Positions 16,023-25,108 of a DNA stretch of 64,000 bases are shown here, piece after piece. Positions within the stretch are counted from its first letter, which is position 1; the number at the start of each line of letters is the position of its first letter. A model generated the notes under the pieces. The model was not told the DNA's origin and searched no databases. It saw only the letters and a program-made list of their open reading frames with translations. The translations under genes were made by a program, and so were the position numbers. The DNA comes from Akkermansiaceae bacterium (GTDB lineage Bacteria; Verrucomicrobiota; Verrucomicrobiia; Verrucomicrobiales; Akkermansiaceae): positions 155,209 to 219,208 of the forward strand of contig JACKPZ010000006.1 of NCBI GenBank assembly GCA_024233135.1, read 5' to 3'.

Positions 16023-17357
16023 TCACGCGCTGGCGAGCGCTTCGTCGAGGGTGTCGATGAGGAAGTCCGCGTCGGCGGAGGTGAGACACATCGGTGGTTT
16101 GATGCGCAGGGTGTTTCCCCACAGGCCGCCTTTGCCGATGAGCAGGCCGAGGTCCTTGCATTTCTCGAACACGGCGGCGCACTCGGCGCTGGCGGGTTCC
16201 TTGGTGGCGCGGTCTTTCACCAGTTCGACGCCGAGCATGAGTCCCATGCCGCGGATGTCGCCGATGAGATTGTGTTTCTCCGCGAGTTTGGCGAAACCGG
16301 CTTTGAGTTGTCCGCCGACCACGTGCGAGTTCCGCTGCAGGCCCTCCTTTTCGATGACTTTCAACACGGCGCGTCCCTGGGCCATCGAGACCGGGTTGCC
16401 GCCGAAGGTGTTGAAATGGATGCGGCTGGCGAGGGTCTGCGCGATCTCCGGAGTGGTGACCACCGCCGCGAGCGGGCAACCGTTGCCGATGCTCTTGGCC
16501 ATGGTGACGATGTCGGGCGTGACGCCCTGCGTTTCGAATCCCCAGAAATGGGTTCCGGTGCGGCCGAATCCGGCCTGCACCTCGTCGGCGATGCAGAGGC
16601 CTCCCGCGGCGCGCACGTGTTCGTAGGCGTGTTTCAGATATCCATCGGGAAACACGATCGTGCCGCCGACACCCTGGATCGACTCGGCGAAGAAAGCCGC
16701 CAGACGGCCCGAGGTGCCGAAGCGGATCAAGTCGGCCACGTCATCGGCGTATTTCCTCCCCGCCTCCGGATCGTCCTTGCCGAAGGGGCCCCGGTACATG
16801 TCCGGCATGCGCGCGTGTTGCACGCCGAACGAATGCGGCACGTTGAACTTCCACGTGTGGTGCGAGGTGAGCGCCATCGTCGACGGACTGCCGCCGTGGT
16901 AGGCGTTGCGCAGGGCGATGGCGTCGTAGTTTCCGGTGTAGGCGCGGGCCATCAACATCGCGAGGTCGTTCGCCTCGGAGCCGGAGTTGGTGAAATAGAC
17001 CACCTTGAGGTCGCCGGGCATCTTGTCGGCGAGTTCCTTCGCGTAGAGCGCGAGGTTCGGGTGCAGATAGATCGTCGTCGTGTGCTGGATCGTCTCGTTC
17101 TGCTCGTGCGCCGCCGCGACGACGTCGGGATGGCAGTGGCCGACGCTCACGGTGACGATGCCGCCGAAGCCGTCGAGATAGCGGCGGCCGGTTTCGTCGA
17201 AGAGATACTGGCCCTTGCCCTCCACCACCATGATCGGCTTCTTGTAGTAGTGGAAGATGCCGGGGTTCACGTGGGCCTTGCGCAAGGCGAGCACCTCGTC
17301 GGGCGAGGGACCGGAATACGGACGCGGGGTGTATTCGAAAGGCGGGAGTGTGGCCAT
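16023..17357 (-). CDS. Class III aminotransferase, AGXT2 / beta-alanine-pyruvate type
   Basis: The 444-residue PLP enzyme has fold-type I signatures: [46 protein letters not shown] with the cofactor Asp258, and the Schiff-base Lys288 in [13 protein letters not shown]. Sequence layout matches the AGXT2 and (R)-3-amino-2-methylpropionate transaminase group, which moves the amino group of beta-alanine or 3-aminoisobutyrate to pyruvate or glyoxylate. Last in a minus-strand run behind permease, dihydropyrimidinase and semialdehyde dehydrogenase genes, it would convert beta-alanine to malonate semialdehyde. Glyoxylate from the purine arm could serve as amino acceptor, but that is inference. Confidence 0.87.
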   Translation of the reverse strand: MATLPPFEYTPRPYSGPSPDEVLALRKAHVNPGIFHYYKKPIMVVEGKGQYLFDETGRRYLDGFGGIVTVSVGHCHPDVVAAAHEQNETIQHTTTIYLHPNLALYAKELADKMPGDLKVVYFTNSGSEANDLAMLMARAYTGNYDAIALRNAYHGGSPSTMALTSHHTWKFNVPHSFGVQHARMPDMYRGPFGKDDPEAGRKYADDVADLIRFGTSGRLAAFFAESIQGVGGTIVFPDGYLKHAYEHVRAAGGLCIADEVQAGFGRTGTHFWGFETQGVTPDIVTMAKSIGNGCPLAAVVTTPEIAQTLASRIHFNTFGGNPVSMAQGRAVLKVIEKEGLQRNSHVVGGQLKAGFAKLAEKHNLIGDIRGMGLMLGVELVKDRATKEPASAECAAVFEKCKDLGLLIGKGGLWGNTLRIKPPMCLTSADADFLIDTLDEALASA

Positions 17358-17369
17358 GGGATGGATTGG

Positions 17370-18794
17370 TTAGTGGGTGGAAATACGGCGGAACAGGAGA
17401 TACAAACAGAACGCGATCGCGAACCCGACGAACCACGCTTGACGGTAGCTCGCGAGCAGGATGGAGGGCACGGATTCCTCCGCGATCACCCGCGTTTGTG
17501 CGAGGAAACCGGGGAGATTCGGCAGGACGGCGAACGTCACGGCGAGCAGCGCGGAGATGCCGAAGCCGCCGGTGTGGCGGTAGGGTCCGTCCGTTCGATA
17601 GAGCCCGGCGAGGTCGAGCTTGCGGCGGCGGAACACGTGATAATCCGCGATCATCACGCCGGCGATGGGGCCGAGCAGCGCGCCGTAGCCGATGAGCCAG
17701 GTGAAGATGTATCCATCGGGCAGGGCGACGAGTTTCCACGGCATGATCAGGATGCCGAGCGCCGCCGCGATGAGGCCGCCGGTCCGGAAGCTGATGCGCC
17801 GCGGCGAGAGGTTCGAGAAATCGTTGGCGGGCGAGACGATGTTGGCCGCGATGTTGGTGGAAAGGGTGGCGACCGCGAAGATGATCAATGCAAGCGCGGA
17901 CAGTGGCTTGCTGCCGATCTTTCCAACGACCGCGACGGGGTCCCAGATCGCTTCGCCGAAAATCACGACTGTCGCGCCGGTGACCACGATGCCGACAAAC
18001 GAGTAGAACGTCATCGTCGTCGGAAGAGCGGCCGTCTGGCCGACGATCTGGTCCTTCTGCGACTTCGCGAAGCGGGAGAAATCCGGGATGTTCAGAGAGA
18101 GCGTCGCCCAGAAGCCGACCATCGCGGTGAGAGCCGCGCCGAAACCGGCCCAGGAAACGGTCTCCGACGAGGCGGCGGCCAGCGCCTCGCCGATGCCGCC
18201 CGCCTTGGTGATGCCCCAAATCATCATCAGCAGGCCAATGGCTAACAGAAACGGAGCCGACAGCTTCTCCAGCCACTTGATCGAGTCGATGCCTTTCCAG
18301 ATGAACCACACGTTCATCAGCCAGAAGAGCAGGAAGAAGCCGAGTTGGGCTCCGGTGATGCCGAGGCCGGGGAGCGGGGTTTCACCTGCGGAATCGAATC
18401 CAAAGATGATGGCGGCCGTGGAATGCAGCGCCGCGCCGCCGAACCATGTCTGGATGCCGAACCAACCGCAGGCGACGATGCCACGGAGGACCGCCGCGAT
18501 GTTCGCGCCGCGCGTGCCAAAACTCGCACGCAACAACACGGGAAAGGGAATGCCATAGGCGGTGCCGGGATGCGCGTTGAGCGTCATCGGAATCAGAACG
18601 ATCAGGTTGCCGAGCAGGATCGCGAGCATCGCCTGCCACCACGTCATGCCGCCACCGATGAGGCTGCTGGCCATGGTGTAGGTGGGGATGCAAACCGCCA
18701 TGCCGACCCACAGGGCCGCGATGTCCCATGAACTCCAGGTGCGCTTCTCCGGCGGGACGGGCGCGAGGTCCTCGTTGATGAGGGAGTCGTTCAT
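17370..18794 (-). CDS. NCS1-family nucleobase:cation symporter
   Basis: The 474-residue inner-membrane protein has about twelve hydrophobic helices. It shows NCS1 hallmarks: WSSWDIAALWVGMAVCIPTYTMASSLI in the first helix, LNAHPGTAYGIPFPVLLRASFG, CGWFGIQTWFGG, LSLNIPDFSRFAKSQ and NIAANIVSPANDFSN. Family members import uracil, hydantoin, allantoin or cytosine with sodium or protons. The ATG at 18794 overlaps the dihydropyrimidinase stop by four bases, so the cargo is probably a pyrimidine or hydantoin. Uracil or thymine is most likely, though allantoin is possible given the neighbouring purine genes. Confidence 0.9.
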   Translation of the reverse strand: MNDSLINEDLAPVPPEKRTWSSWDIAALWVGMAVCIPTYTMASSLIGGGMTWWQAMLAILLGNLIVLIPMTLNAHPGTAYGIPFPVLLRASFGTRGANIAAVLRGIVACGWFGIQTWFGGAALHSTAAIIFGFDSAGETPLPGLGITGAQLGFFLLFWLMNVWFIWKGIDSIKWLEKLSAPFLLAIGLLMMIWGITKAGGIGEALAAASSETVSWAGFGAALTAMVGFWATLSLNIPDFSRFAKSQKDQIVGQTAALPTTMTFYSFVGIVVTGATVVIFGEAIWDPVAVVGKIGSKPLSALALIIFAVATLSTNIAANIVSPANDFSNLSPRRISFRTGGLIAAALGILIMPWKLVALPDGYIFTWLIGYGALLGPIAGVMIADYHVFRRRKLDLAGLYRTDGPYRHTGGFGISALLAVTFAVLPNLPGFLAQTRVIAEESVPSILLASYRQAWFVGFAIAFCLYLLFRRISTH

Positions 18795-20224
18795 GCCCCG
18801 GGTTTCCGCGCGAGAAACTCGCCCCATCCGGCTTCGCCGCACCACTCGCCGTCGCGCACCATTATCTTGCCGCGCACGGTCACGGTTTCAGGGCGACCTG
18901 TGACTTGCCAGCCTTCGAAGGCGGAGTAATCGGTCGCCATTGAGTGGGACTTCACGCTGATGGTTCCCTCCCAGTCCGGGTCCCAGATGACGATGTCGGC
19001 ATCGCTGCCTTCGCCGATGACACCTTTCTTCGGATAGAGGCCGAAGATCTCCGCGGCGCGGGCGCTTGCGCAGCGGACGAAGGTCTGGAGGTCGATGCGC
19101 CCGGGGACGACTCCGTGGGTGTAGAGCAGTTTCACACGCTCCTCGACGCTCGGGATGCCGTTCGGGATGAGGGTGAAGTTCCCGGGTTTTCCCGTTGGTT
19201 GAAACGAGGCGTCCACACACTTGTCCGGATCCGGATGGCCCATGTGTTTCTGCGTTTGGAAATCAAAGGGCGCGTGGTCGGTGGCGACCGTGTCGATCAA
19301 GCCGTCGGCGAGAGCTTTCCACAGGAAATCCTGATGCTCCTTCGCGCGGATCGGCGGGCTCATCACGTATTTCGCGCCTTCGAAGTCCGCTTTTTCCGCC
19401 GCGCTGCGGTCGAGAACGAGATAGGGGATCACCGTTTCGATGGACGCCTTCACGCCCGACCGGCGGGCGTCGTCGAGCACTTCGACCGACGGCTGGTTGC
19501 TGGTGTGCACGACGTAGATCGAGGCGCCTGTCATTTGTGCGAAGGTCGCGAGGTGGTGGCAGCCCTCCGTTTCCACGGACACCGGGCGCGACGGCTCGTG
19601 CCATTCGGGACCGAGATTGCCTGCGGCGACGAGTTTCTTCTGGGTCTCCGCCACCAGATCCGCGTTCTCGCAGTGGGCGGTGACGGTCACGCCGAGCTCC
19701 GCGGCGAGCGAGAGGGTTTGATAGAGCTCGGTATCGTCGATCCCGAACGCGCCCTTATAGGCGAGGAAGACCTTGAACGAAGTGATTCGCTCGTCCTCGA
19801 CGATTTGTTTCAGCGCGGCCGGCGTGCCTTTGTCAAAACGCGTCACGCCCATGTGGAACGTGTAGTCGCACGAGGAAACTCCTGCCGCGTTCGACTTCCA
19901 GTGATGGATCGCCTCGATCGGATCGTCACCGCGCCCGGGGCAGCACATTTCGATGAGCGTGGTCGTGCCGCCCATCAACGCCGCCTTGCTGCCGCTCGCC
20001 CAGTCGTCCTTCGAGAAGGTTCCCATGAAGGGCAGATAGATATGCACATGGGGATCGATGAATCCGGGAAAGACGAGCTTGCCGGAGGCGTCGATGATCT
20101 CGGCGCCGGGCGGCGCCTCGAGGTCGGGGCCGATTTTTTCGATCACTCCGTCTTTGCAGAGGATGTCGGCGAGGAAGCGGTCGTCGGCGTTTACGATGTC
20201 GGCGTTGCGGATGAGCAGGTGCAT
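18791..20224 (-). CDS. hydA: Dihydropyrimidinase
   Basis: The 477-residue cyclic amidohydrolase hydrolyses 5,6-dihydrouracil or dihydrothymine to the N-carbamoyl-beta-amino acid. Metal ligands are His59 and His61 (PGFIDPHVHIYLPF), the probable carboxylated Lys157 (SFKVFLAYKGAF), the His in VTVTAHCEN, the His in YVVHTSNQ and the Asp in DTVATDHAPFDFQTQK. The KDDWASGSKAALMGGTTTLIEM stretch is typical of dihydropyrimidinases rather than allantoinase. It starts 9 bases after the semialdehyde dehydrogenase gene and is translationally coupled to the permease gene. Confidence 0.93.
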   Translation of the reverse strand: MHLLIRNADIVNADDRFLADILCKDGVIEKIGPDLEAPPGAEIIDASGKLVFPGFIDPHVHIYLPFMGTFSKDDWASGSKAALMGGTTTLIEMCCPGRGDDPIEAIHHWKSNAAGVSSCDYTFHMGVTRFDKGTPAALKQIVEDERITSFKVFLAYKGAFGIDDTELYQTLSLAAELGVTVTAHCENADLVAETQKKLVAAGNLGPEWHEPSRPVSVETEGCHHLATFAQMTGASIYVVHTSNQPSVEVLDDARRSGVKASIETVIPYLVLDRSAAEKADFEGAKYVMSPPIRAKEHQDFLWKALADGLIDTVATDHAPFDFQTQKHMGHPDPDKCVDASFQPTGKPGNFTLIPNGIPSVEERVKLLYTHGVVPGRIDLQTFVRCASARAAEIFGLYPKKGVIGEGSDADIVIWDPDWEGTISVKSHSMATDYSAFEGWQVTGRPETVTVRGKIMVRDGEWCGEAGWGEFLARKPGA

Positions 20225-20233
20225 GGGAAAGGA

Positions 20234-21727
20234 TCACTTCGCCCACACCTCGCCGTCGCCGAAGCCGAACCAGCGGGTGGTGGTGGTTTTGCGCTGGGTG
20301 TAGAACTCGACGCCCTCCTTGCCCTGGATGTGGAGGTCGCCGAAAAACGAATCGTTCCAGCCGGTGAAGGGGAAATATGCGAGCGGTGCGGGCACCGCTA
20401 CGTTGATGCCGACCATGCCGGCGCTCACGTTGCGGCGGAACTCGCGCGCGGCTTTGCCGGAGTTGGTGAAAATCGCGGCGCCGTTGCCGAAGGCCTGTTT
20501 GTTCGCCTCGGCGATCGCTTGTTCGAGCGTGTCCGCACGCAGCACGGCGAGCACCGGGCCGAATACCTCGGTGTCCATCAGCGGGTTGTCCGGCGTCACC
20601 TGATCGATGAGCGTGGGGCCCAGATAGAAACCGTCGGGCGCGTCATCGACCCGGGTTTTCCGGCCGTCCGTGAGCACCTTCGCGCCGGCCGCCTCGCCGG
20701 CATCGATGAGATGGGCCACCCGGTCGCGGTGTTCGCGGCTGATCACCGCGCCCATGTCCGGTTGGGAATCCGCGCGATCGGTGGGCCCGACTTTCATCGA
20801 AGAAACCAAGTCCGCAAGAGCGGGAAGCAGTCGTTCGCCCGCCTCGCCGACGGCCACCGCGGTCGATCCCGCCATGCAGCGTTCCCCGGCGCAGCCGAAG
20901 GCTCCGTCCTTAACCGCTTCGACGGTGCGGTCGACATCGGCGTCCGGCATCAGGATCACGAAGTTTTTGGCGCCGCCGGCCGCCTGGACCCGTTTCCCGT
21001 TCAGTGTGCCCTTGCGATGGATCTCGCGGGCGATCGGCGTGGAGCCGACGAACGAGATCGCCGCCACATCCGGATGCTCTAACAATGCGTCCACGCACTC
21101 GCGTCCGCCGTGCACGATGTTCATGACCCCGGGCGGCAGTCCGGCTTTTTCCAGAAGCCCGATCACCCGCTGCATCGTGAGCGGGACCTTCTCGCTGGGT
21201 TTCAGGATGAAACAATTGCCACAGGCGAGCGCGACCGGCCACATCCACATCGGCACCAGCGCGGGGAAGTTGAACGGGCAGATCCCGGCGACGACGCCGA
21301 GCGGATGGCGGTCCGTATGACAATCGATCCCGCGCGCGATGTTTTCCAAACTCTCGCCCATCAGCAGCGTCGGGATTCCGCAGGCGAACTCGACCACCTC
21401 GATGCCCCGGCGCAGGTCGCCGCGGGCTTCCGCCAGAGTCTTGCCGTGCTCGGTCGCAATGCCGAGGCAGAGATCGTGGAACGCCTCTTCCAACAGGATC
21501 TTGAGCCGGAAGAACACCTGGGCCCGATCGTTCGGCGGGGTGTCCCGCCACATCGGAAAGGCCTTCTTCGCCGAGGCGACGGCGGCATCCACCTCCGCCG
21601 CGCCGCACATCGGCACACCGGCGATCACGCTGCCGCGCGAGGGATTGTGGACCGGGCTGGTGGGGTGGGACGAGGGGACGGACCAGGATCCGTCGATGTA
21701 GAGCGGGCAGGTTTCGGTGGAGGACAT
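20234..21727 (-). CDS. mmsA: (Methyl)malonate-semialdehyde dehydrogenase
   Basis: The 497-residue aldehyde dehydrogenase has the MMSDH pattern: CPFNFPALVPMWMWPVALACGN, catalytic Cys284 in GCAGERCMAGST, MGAVISREHRDRV and the C-terminal PFTGWNDSFFGDLHIQGKEGVEFYTQRKTTTTRW. These enzymes oxidise malonate or methylmalonate semialdehyde to acetyl-CoA or propionyl-CoA with NAD and CoA. In this cluster the substrate would be the semialdehyde made by the aminotransferase at 16023-17357 from beta-alanine (from uracil) or 3-aminoisobutyrate (from thymine). It lies 76 bases downstream of the PreA-like gene. Confidence 0.92.
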   Translation of the reverse strand: MSSTETCPLYIDGSWSVPSSHPTSPVHNPSRGSVIAGVPMCGAAEVDAAVASAKKAFPMWRDTPPNDRAQVFFRLKILLEEAFHDLCLGIATEHGKTLAEARGDLRRGIEVVEFACGIPTLLMGESLENIARGIDCHTDRHPLGVVAGICPFNFPALVPMWMWPVALACGNCFILKPSEKVPLTMQRVIGLLEKAGLPPGVMNIVHGGRECVDALLEHPDVAAISFVGSTPIAREIHRKGTLNGKRVQAAGGAKNFVILMPDADVDRTVEAVKDGAFGCAGERCMAGSTAVAVGEAGERLLPALADLVSSMKVGPTDRADSQPDMGAVISREHRDRVAHLIDAGEAAGAKVLTDGRKTRVDDAPDGFYLGPTLIDQVTPDNPLMDTEVFGPVLAVLRADTLEQAIAEANKQAFGNGAAIFTNSGKAAREFRRNVSAGMVGINVAVPAPLAYFPFTGWNDSFFGDLHIQGKEGVEFYTQRKTTTTRWFGFGDGEVWAK

Positions 21728-21803
21728 GGAAAGTCGGTTCTGATAGAATCTGGAAACGAGTCGGCCCGGAGGCCGCGGGAGGAGGACAGGGGAGGTCCGG
21801 GTT

Positions 21804-22943
21804 TCAGCTCGTCGGCTTGCGGGCGAGGGCGTCGGACTGCTTCACGAAGTCGTCGCCGTCCCACTCCGCATCGTTGCCGACCATCGCGGCGCGTTCTTTC
21901 GCCGCCGCCTCGTCCGCCTTGCGGGCGGTCTGCATCCGCACGAGCTCGGCGTGCGTCGTGAAGTATGGCAGACTGTGGCCTCGGAAATCGTCGAGCGTCT
22001 CGAACCCCTTGCGTTCCATGAACGAGAGCAGTTCCTCGCAGAGTTGCTTCACCATCGGGTAGCCGAATTTCATCACACCGGTGCACACCTGCACCGTATT
22101 CGAGCCGAGCAGGATGAACTGGGCGGCATCGAAACCCGTCTCCACCCCGCCGAGTCCTGAAAGGGTGCGGCCGGGAAACTCCTTTTTGATCAACTGCGAG
22201 ATCTCCATCACCATCCGCAGGGCGATCGGTTTCACCGCCTTCGACGAGTATCCTCCGGGTGTCGTGTAGCCTTCCACCGTTGGTTCCGGCCGCAGCGTTT
22301 CCAGGTTCACCCCCATCACCGAGCGGATCGTGTTGATCGCGGAAACACCATGGCAACCGGCGCGCAACGCGGCGGCCGTCGGTTCCTCGATGTGGGTGAC
22401 GTTGGGCGTCATCTTCGCCCACACGGGAATCTTGGCAACGGACATCACCCAGCCGCAGACCTCCTCGAGGATCTCCGGGTTCTGGCCCATGGCGGCGCCC
22501 ATTTTTCGCTCGGGCAGGCCGTGCGGGCAGGAGAAATTCAGCTCGAAGGCATCGACGCCGGCGTCCTGACAACGCTCGACGATCTCGCACCAGGCGTCCT
22601 TCGAATACTCCTCCATGATCGACGCGATCAGCACGCCATCGGGATTCGTGTCCTTGAGCGCCTTGAACTCATCGAGCCAGATCTCGAACTTCCGGTCGCT
22701 GATCAGTTCGATGTTTTCCCAGCCGATGACCTCCTTGCCATCGTCCGCCATCAATTTCGCGTAGCGTGGGCCGACGTTGACCACCTTCGAGGCGTCGAGG
22801 CTGACCGTTTTGGCGATCACCGCGCCCCAGCCTTCCTTGAACGCGCGCTGGATGACCTTCGAGTTGGTCCCCGGAGGACCGGAGCCGATGATGAACGGAT
22901 TGGCGAGTTGGAGGCCGTCGACGGTGGTGGCGAGCGTGGGCAT
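21804..22943 (-). CDS. preA: Dihydropyrimidine dehydrogenase PreA-like protein lacking the ferredoxin domain
   Basis: The 379-residue TIM-barrel flavoprotein resembles the FMN domain of PreA/DPD, which reduces uracil and thymine to dihydropyrimidines. Family motifs are PFIIGSGPPGTNSKVIQRAF, FELNFSCPHGLPERKMGAAMGQNP (residues 133-156), WAKMTPNVTHIEE, SAINTIRSVMGVNL and the FMN-phosphate loop LSGLGGVETGFDAAQFILLGSNTVQVCTG. It differs from typical PreA in that the C-terminal 2[4Fe-4S] domain is absent. The last 70 residues have no cysteine, and only 76 bases precede the next gene, so no frameshifted remnant fits. No PreT subunit is encoded nearby. The ATG at 22943 opens the conserved region. Confidence 0.87.
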   Translation of the reverse strand: MPTLATTVDGLQLANPFIIGSGPPGTNSKVIQRAFKEGWGAVIAKTVSLDASKVVNVGPRYAKLMADDGKEVIGWENIELISDRKFEIWLDEFKALKDTNPDGVLIASIMEEYSKDAWCEIVERCQDAGVDAFELNFSCPHGLPERKMGAAMGQNPEILEEVCGWVMSVAKIPVWAKMTPNVTHIEEPTAAALRAGCHGVSAINTIRSVMGVNLETLRPEPTVEGYTTPGGYSSKAVKPIALRMVMEISQLIKKEFPGRTLSGLGGVETGFDAAQFILLGSNTVQVCTGVMKFGYPMVKQLCEELLSFMERKGFETLDDFRGHSLPYFTTHAELVRMQTARKADEAAAKERAAMVGNDAEWDGDDFVKQSDALARKPTS

Positions 22944-23078
22944 GGCAGTGGGGAAATGTCCGGAGAAACGCGCCGGTTGAGCGCATTTCATGCCTACCTC
23001 CGAGCGAATTCTGAGGAAAGGAAAATTGTGGGCATCCACTTTCCGTGGGCCGCGCCCCGCCCGTCGCGGCTTTGTCCG

Positions 23079-23435
23079 CTACGACGGACTGTGGGGATTC
23101 GTGAAACCAAGCGCCGCTTCCTGGTTTCCACCGTCTCCGCGCTTCGCGTTTTGCGCGCAGAGTCGTGCCATCTCGCAGGCCTTGGCCGCGCCGTAGACGA
23201 AGAGCGCGGGCGGCAGCAGCTTCATCGTGAGACGCAGCTTGGCGACGAGCAGGGCACGCAGAGGCAGCCAGTGCAGGACGTAACCCGCCGCTCCGGCCGC
23301 GAGCATCGCCGTGCCGGGCGACTCGCGGGCGTAGTCGAAACAACGCCGGCATTCGCACCGGACCTCCGCGCCGGCTCGTTCGGCAAAGCCGCGGATCCGG
23401 TCGTCCACGGTGGGTCGGATTTCAGGATCTTTCAT
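23079..23435 (-). CDS. Small membrane protein next to a DUF883-like gene
   Basis: I do not recognise this 118-residue protein. The first 40 residues are polar and contain the cluster CECRRCFDYAR. The middle has one or two hydrophobic stretches (PGTAMLAAGAAGYVLHWLPLRALLV and LLPPALFVYGAAKACEM). The tail is short and polar. It starts 3 bases after the end of the YqjD-like gene, so the two are probably cotranscribed and may work together at the membrane, like the yqjD-yqjE pair of enterobacteria. That parallel rests on arrangement only. Confidence 0.6.
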   Translation of the reverse strand: MKDPEIRPTVDDRIRGFAERAGAEVRCECRRCFDYARESPGTAMLAAGAAGYVLHWLPLRALLVAKLRLTMKLLPPALFVYGAAKACEMARLCAQNAKRGDGGNQEAALGFTNPHSPS

Positions 23436-23438
23436 GGC

Positions 23439-23738
23439 TTACCAGAACTTCAGGTTGTGGCGGAGCTTGTCAACGGCGTCTCCGGCGTTTCCGCGGAGGT
23501 CGTGGAGTGCTTGCTCGTGCCACGGCGTGCGGCTCGACGTGCCGAGCAACCAGCCGATCGCGACACCCGCCGCAGCTGCGATGAGCACGCTGGAGATCGG
23601 GCACTCGCGGATTTTCTCGCTGGCGCAGTGGCACATCCCGCGCGCTTCGTCGCGGGCGCGGTCGAGGGTCGCGGAGGATTGCTGGCGCACGTCGTGGGCG
23701 GCCTGTTGGAGATCGTCGGAAAGTGAGGTGGGATTCAT
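23439..23738 (-). CDS. DUF883 / ElaB-YqjD-like membrane-anchored protein
   Basis: The 99-residue protein has an amphipathic, Ala/Gln/Arg-rich N-terminal helix (DDLQQAAHDVRQQSSATLDRARDEARG). A glycine-rich transmembrane helix follows (SSVLIAAAAGVAIGWLLGTSSR), with the family-typical GxxxGWLLG end. An extra segment of about 33 residues follows the helix. DUF883 proteins are inner-membrane anchored; YqjD and ElaB bind stationary-phase ribosomes in E. coli. The 264-base gap to the divergent purC gene shows no further gene. Confidence 0.7.
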   Translation of the reverse strand: MNPTSLSDDLQQAAHDVRQQSSATLDRARDEARGMCHCASEKIRECPISSVLIAAAAGVAIGWLLGTSSRTPWHEQALHDLRGNAGDAVDKLRHNLKFW

Positions 23739-24002
23739 GTGGGGATCGGGGTTGGAATTTCGTTTCGACCCGCGCCGAGCAGGCGTCAGGCTCGCCGGAG
23801 GATCCAGCAGCGTGCGTTCCGCCCGGGTAGCGTCCGGGAATCGCTTGTTTCACGGCATTTCGTCGATTTCCAGCGAGGCGGCGGCCGCGCAATTCGCACG
23901 ACGCCCGGCGTCACTTCGTGCGAAGTTCCGCAGCAGGGAATGGCGTAAATTTCCACTATTCGTCGCCGGCAATCGGTTGTAGCACTGCGCCCGACACATC
24001 CC

Positions 24003-25055
24003 ATGCTCAACGAGAAAGAAATTCGTGAACTGGTGGCGGCTCATGGAGGCGCCGTGAACGAGGGCCGTCCGATCCGTCAGTTGATCGAGGACGGCGAGAT
24101 CCCCCGGCTGAAAGGCTGCACCGTGCTCGAGGGCAAGGTGTCGGATTCGGTTTTCGGCGACGCCTTGAAAACCTCGGCCGGCAAGCCGATGCGGTTGATG
24201 TTCCGCAATAACCGGATTTCGACCCACGATGTGAACCGGGGTGCGATCCCGTTCAAGGACCAGGTCCTTGCGTTCAACCACGACCACATGCTGCGGCTGG
24301 TGAAGCCGGTGCTCGGGTCGTCCCAGTTCGACGTGGCGGGCCTGTTGCCGTCGTCGACCGTGATCCCCGCCGAGAACCTCGAACTGGTGAAGCTGGAGAA
24401 CGTGTTGCGCCTCTACATGGCCGAAAGCTCGACCTCGACCTCGCTCTACCAACACTGGATCACCGCGAAGGAGCAGGGGCTGAGCGTGATGCACTACGCC
24501 GGCCACGAGCTGAACGTCGCCGAACTCGAGCCCAACGGGCGGCTTCCCTACCTGATGGACACTCCCAGTACGAAGGAGGCGGTCGACCGCACGATCGACG
24601 CGGCGTATCTGATCGACAACGGCATCTGCACCGAAGGCCAGTACGCGCAGATCCGCAATTCCTCGCTCATGGCTTTCGGCATGGTGTCCCAATACCTCGC
24701 GCAGAAGGGCATGGTGCTGGTGGATACCAAGACCGAGCACGGCATCAACGCCGACGGCCGGATCGTCGCCGCGGACGAGCTCTACACGATGGACTCGTCT
24801 CGTTTCTGGAAACTCGATGACGACGGCGAACTCCTGACCCGCGATGGCAAACCGGTGTCCTTCTCGAAGGAATTCGCCCGCGGCATGGTCAAGGAAAAGG
24901 GCCAGCAGTTCACCGAGGAACAAGCGGGCGAGATCGCCGTGCGCTACATCCAGGGCCTGCAGCACCTCACCGGGGAAACGTTCACGCCGGACCTGCGCCC
25001 GCGCGACCAGCGGATCGTCGAATCGACGAATCTGATTCTGGACGCGTTGGTGTGA
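24003..25055 (+). CDS. purC: Phosphoribosylaminoimidazole-succinocarboxamide (SAICAR) synthase
   Basis: The 350-residue enzyme ligates aspartate to CAIR in de novo purine synthesis with ATP. Motifs are LEGKVSDSVFG (nucleotide loop), RLMFRNNRISTHDVNRGAIPFKDQVL, MVLVDTKTEHGINADG (catalytic acidic region) and AADELYTMDSSRFW. The length and the N-terminal extension resemble the longer eukaryote-like/Bacteroidetes-type PurC rather than the 240-residue E. coli type. The ATG at 24003 directly precedes MLNEKEIRELV. It stands alone on the plus strand and is a housekeeping gene separating the catabolic island from the polysaccharide region. Confidence 0.93.
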   Translation: MLNEKEIRELVAAHGGAVNEGRPIRQLIEDGEIPRLKGCTVLEGKVSDSVFGDALKTSAGKPMRLMFRNNRISTHDVNRGAIPFKDQVLAFNHDHMLRLVKPVLGSSQFDVAGLLPSSTVIPAENLELVKLENVLRLYMAESSTSTSLYQHWITAKEQGLSVMHYAGHELNVAELEPNGRLPYLMDTPSTKEAVDRTIDAAYLIDNGICTEGQYAQIRNSSLMAFGMVSQYLAQKGMVLVDTKTEHGINADGRIVAADELYTMDSSRFWKLDDDGELLTRDGKPVSFSKEFARGMVKEKGQQFTEEQAGEIAVRYIQGLQHLTGETFTPDLRPRDQRIVESTNLILDALV

Positions 25056-25108
25056 GGCGCGGGCTTCATCGGCACTCCGGCAGCACTCGCCCTGGCATCC
25101 GCATGGAC

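Noticed and set aside
15960..18245. A 761-codon open frame on the plus strand
   Set aside because: It is antisense to the class III aminotransferase and NCS1 permease genes and shows only low-complexity Arg/Glu/Gly-rich sequence.
21728..21803. A frameshifted remnant of the PreA ferredoxin domain
   Set aside because: Only 76 bases separate the two genes, too short for the roughly 60-residue iron-sulfur domain.
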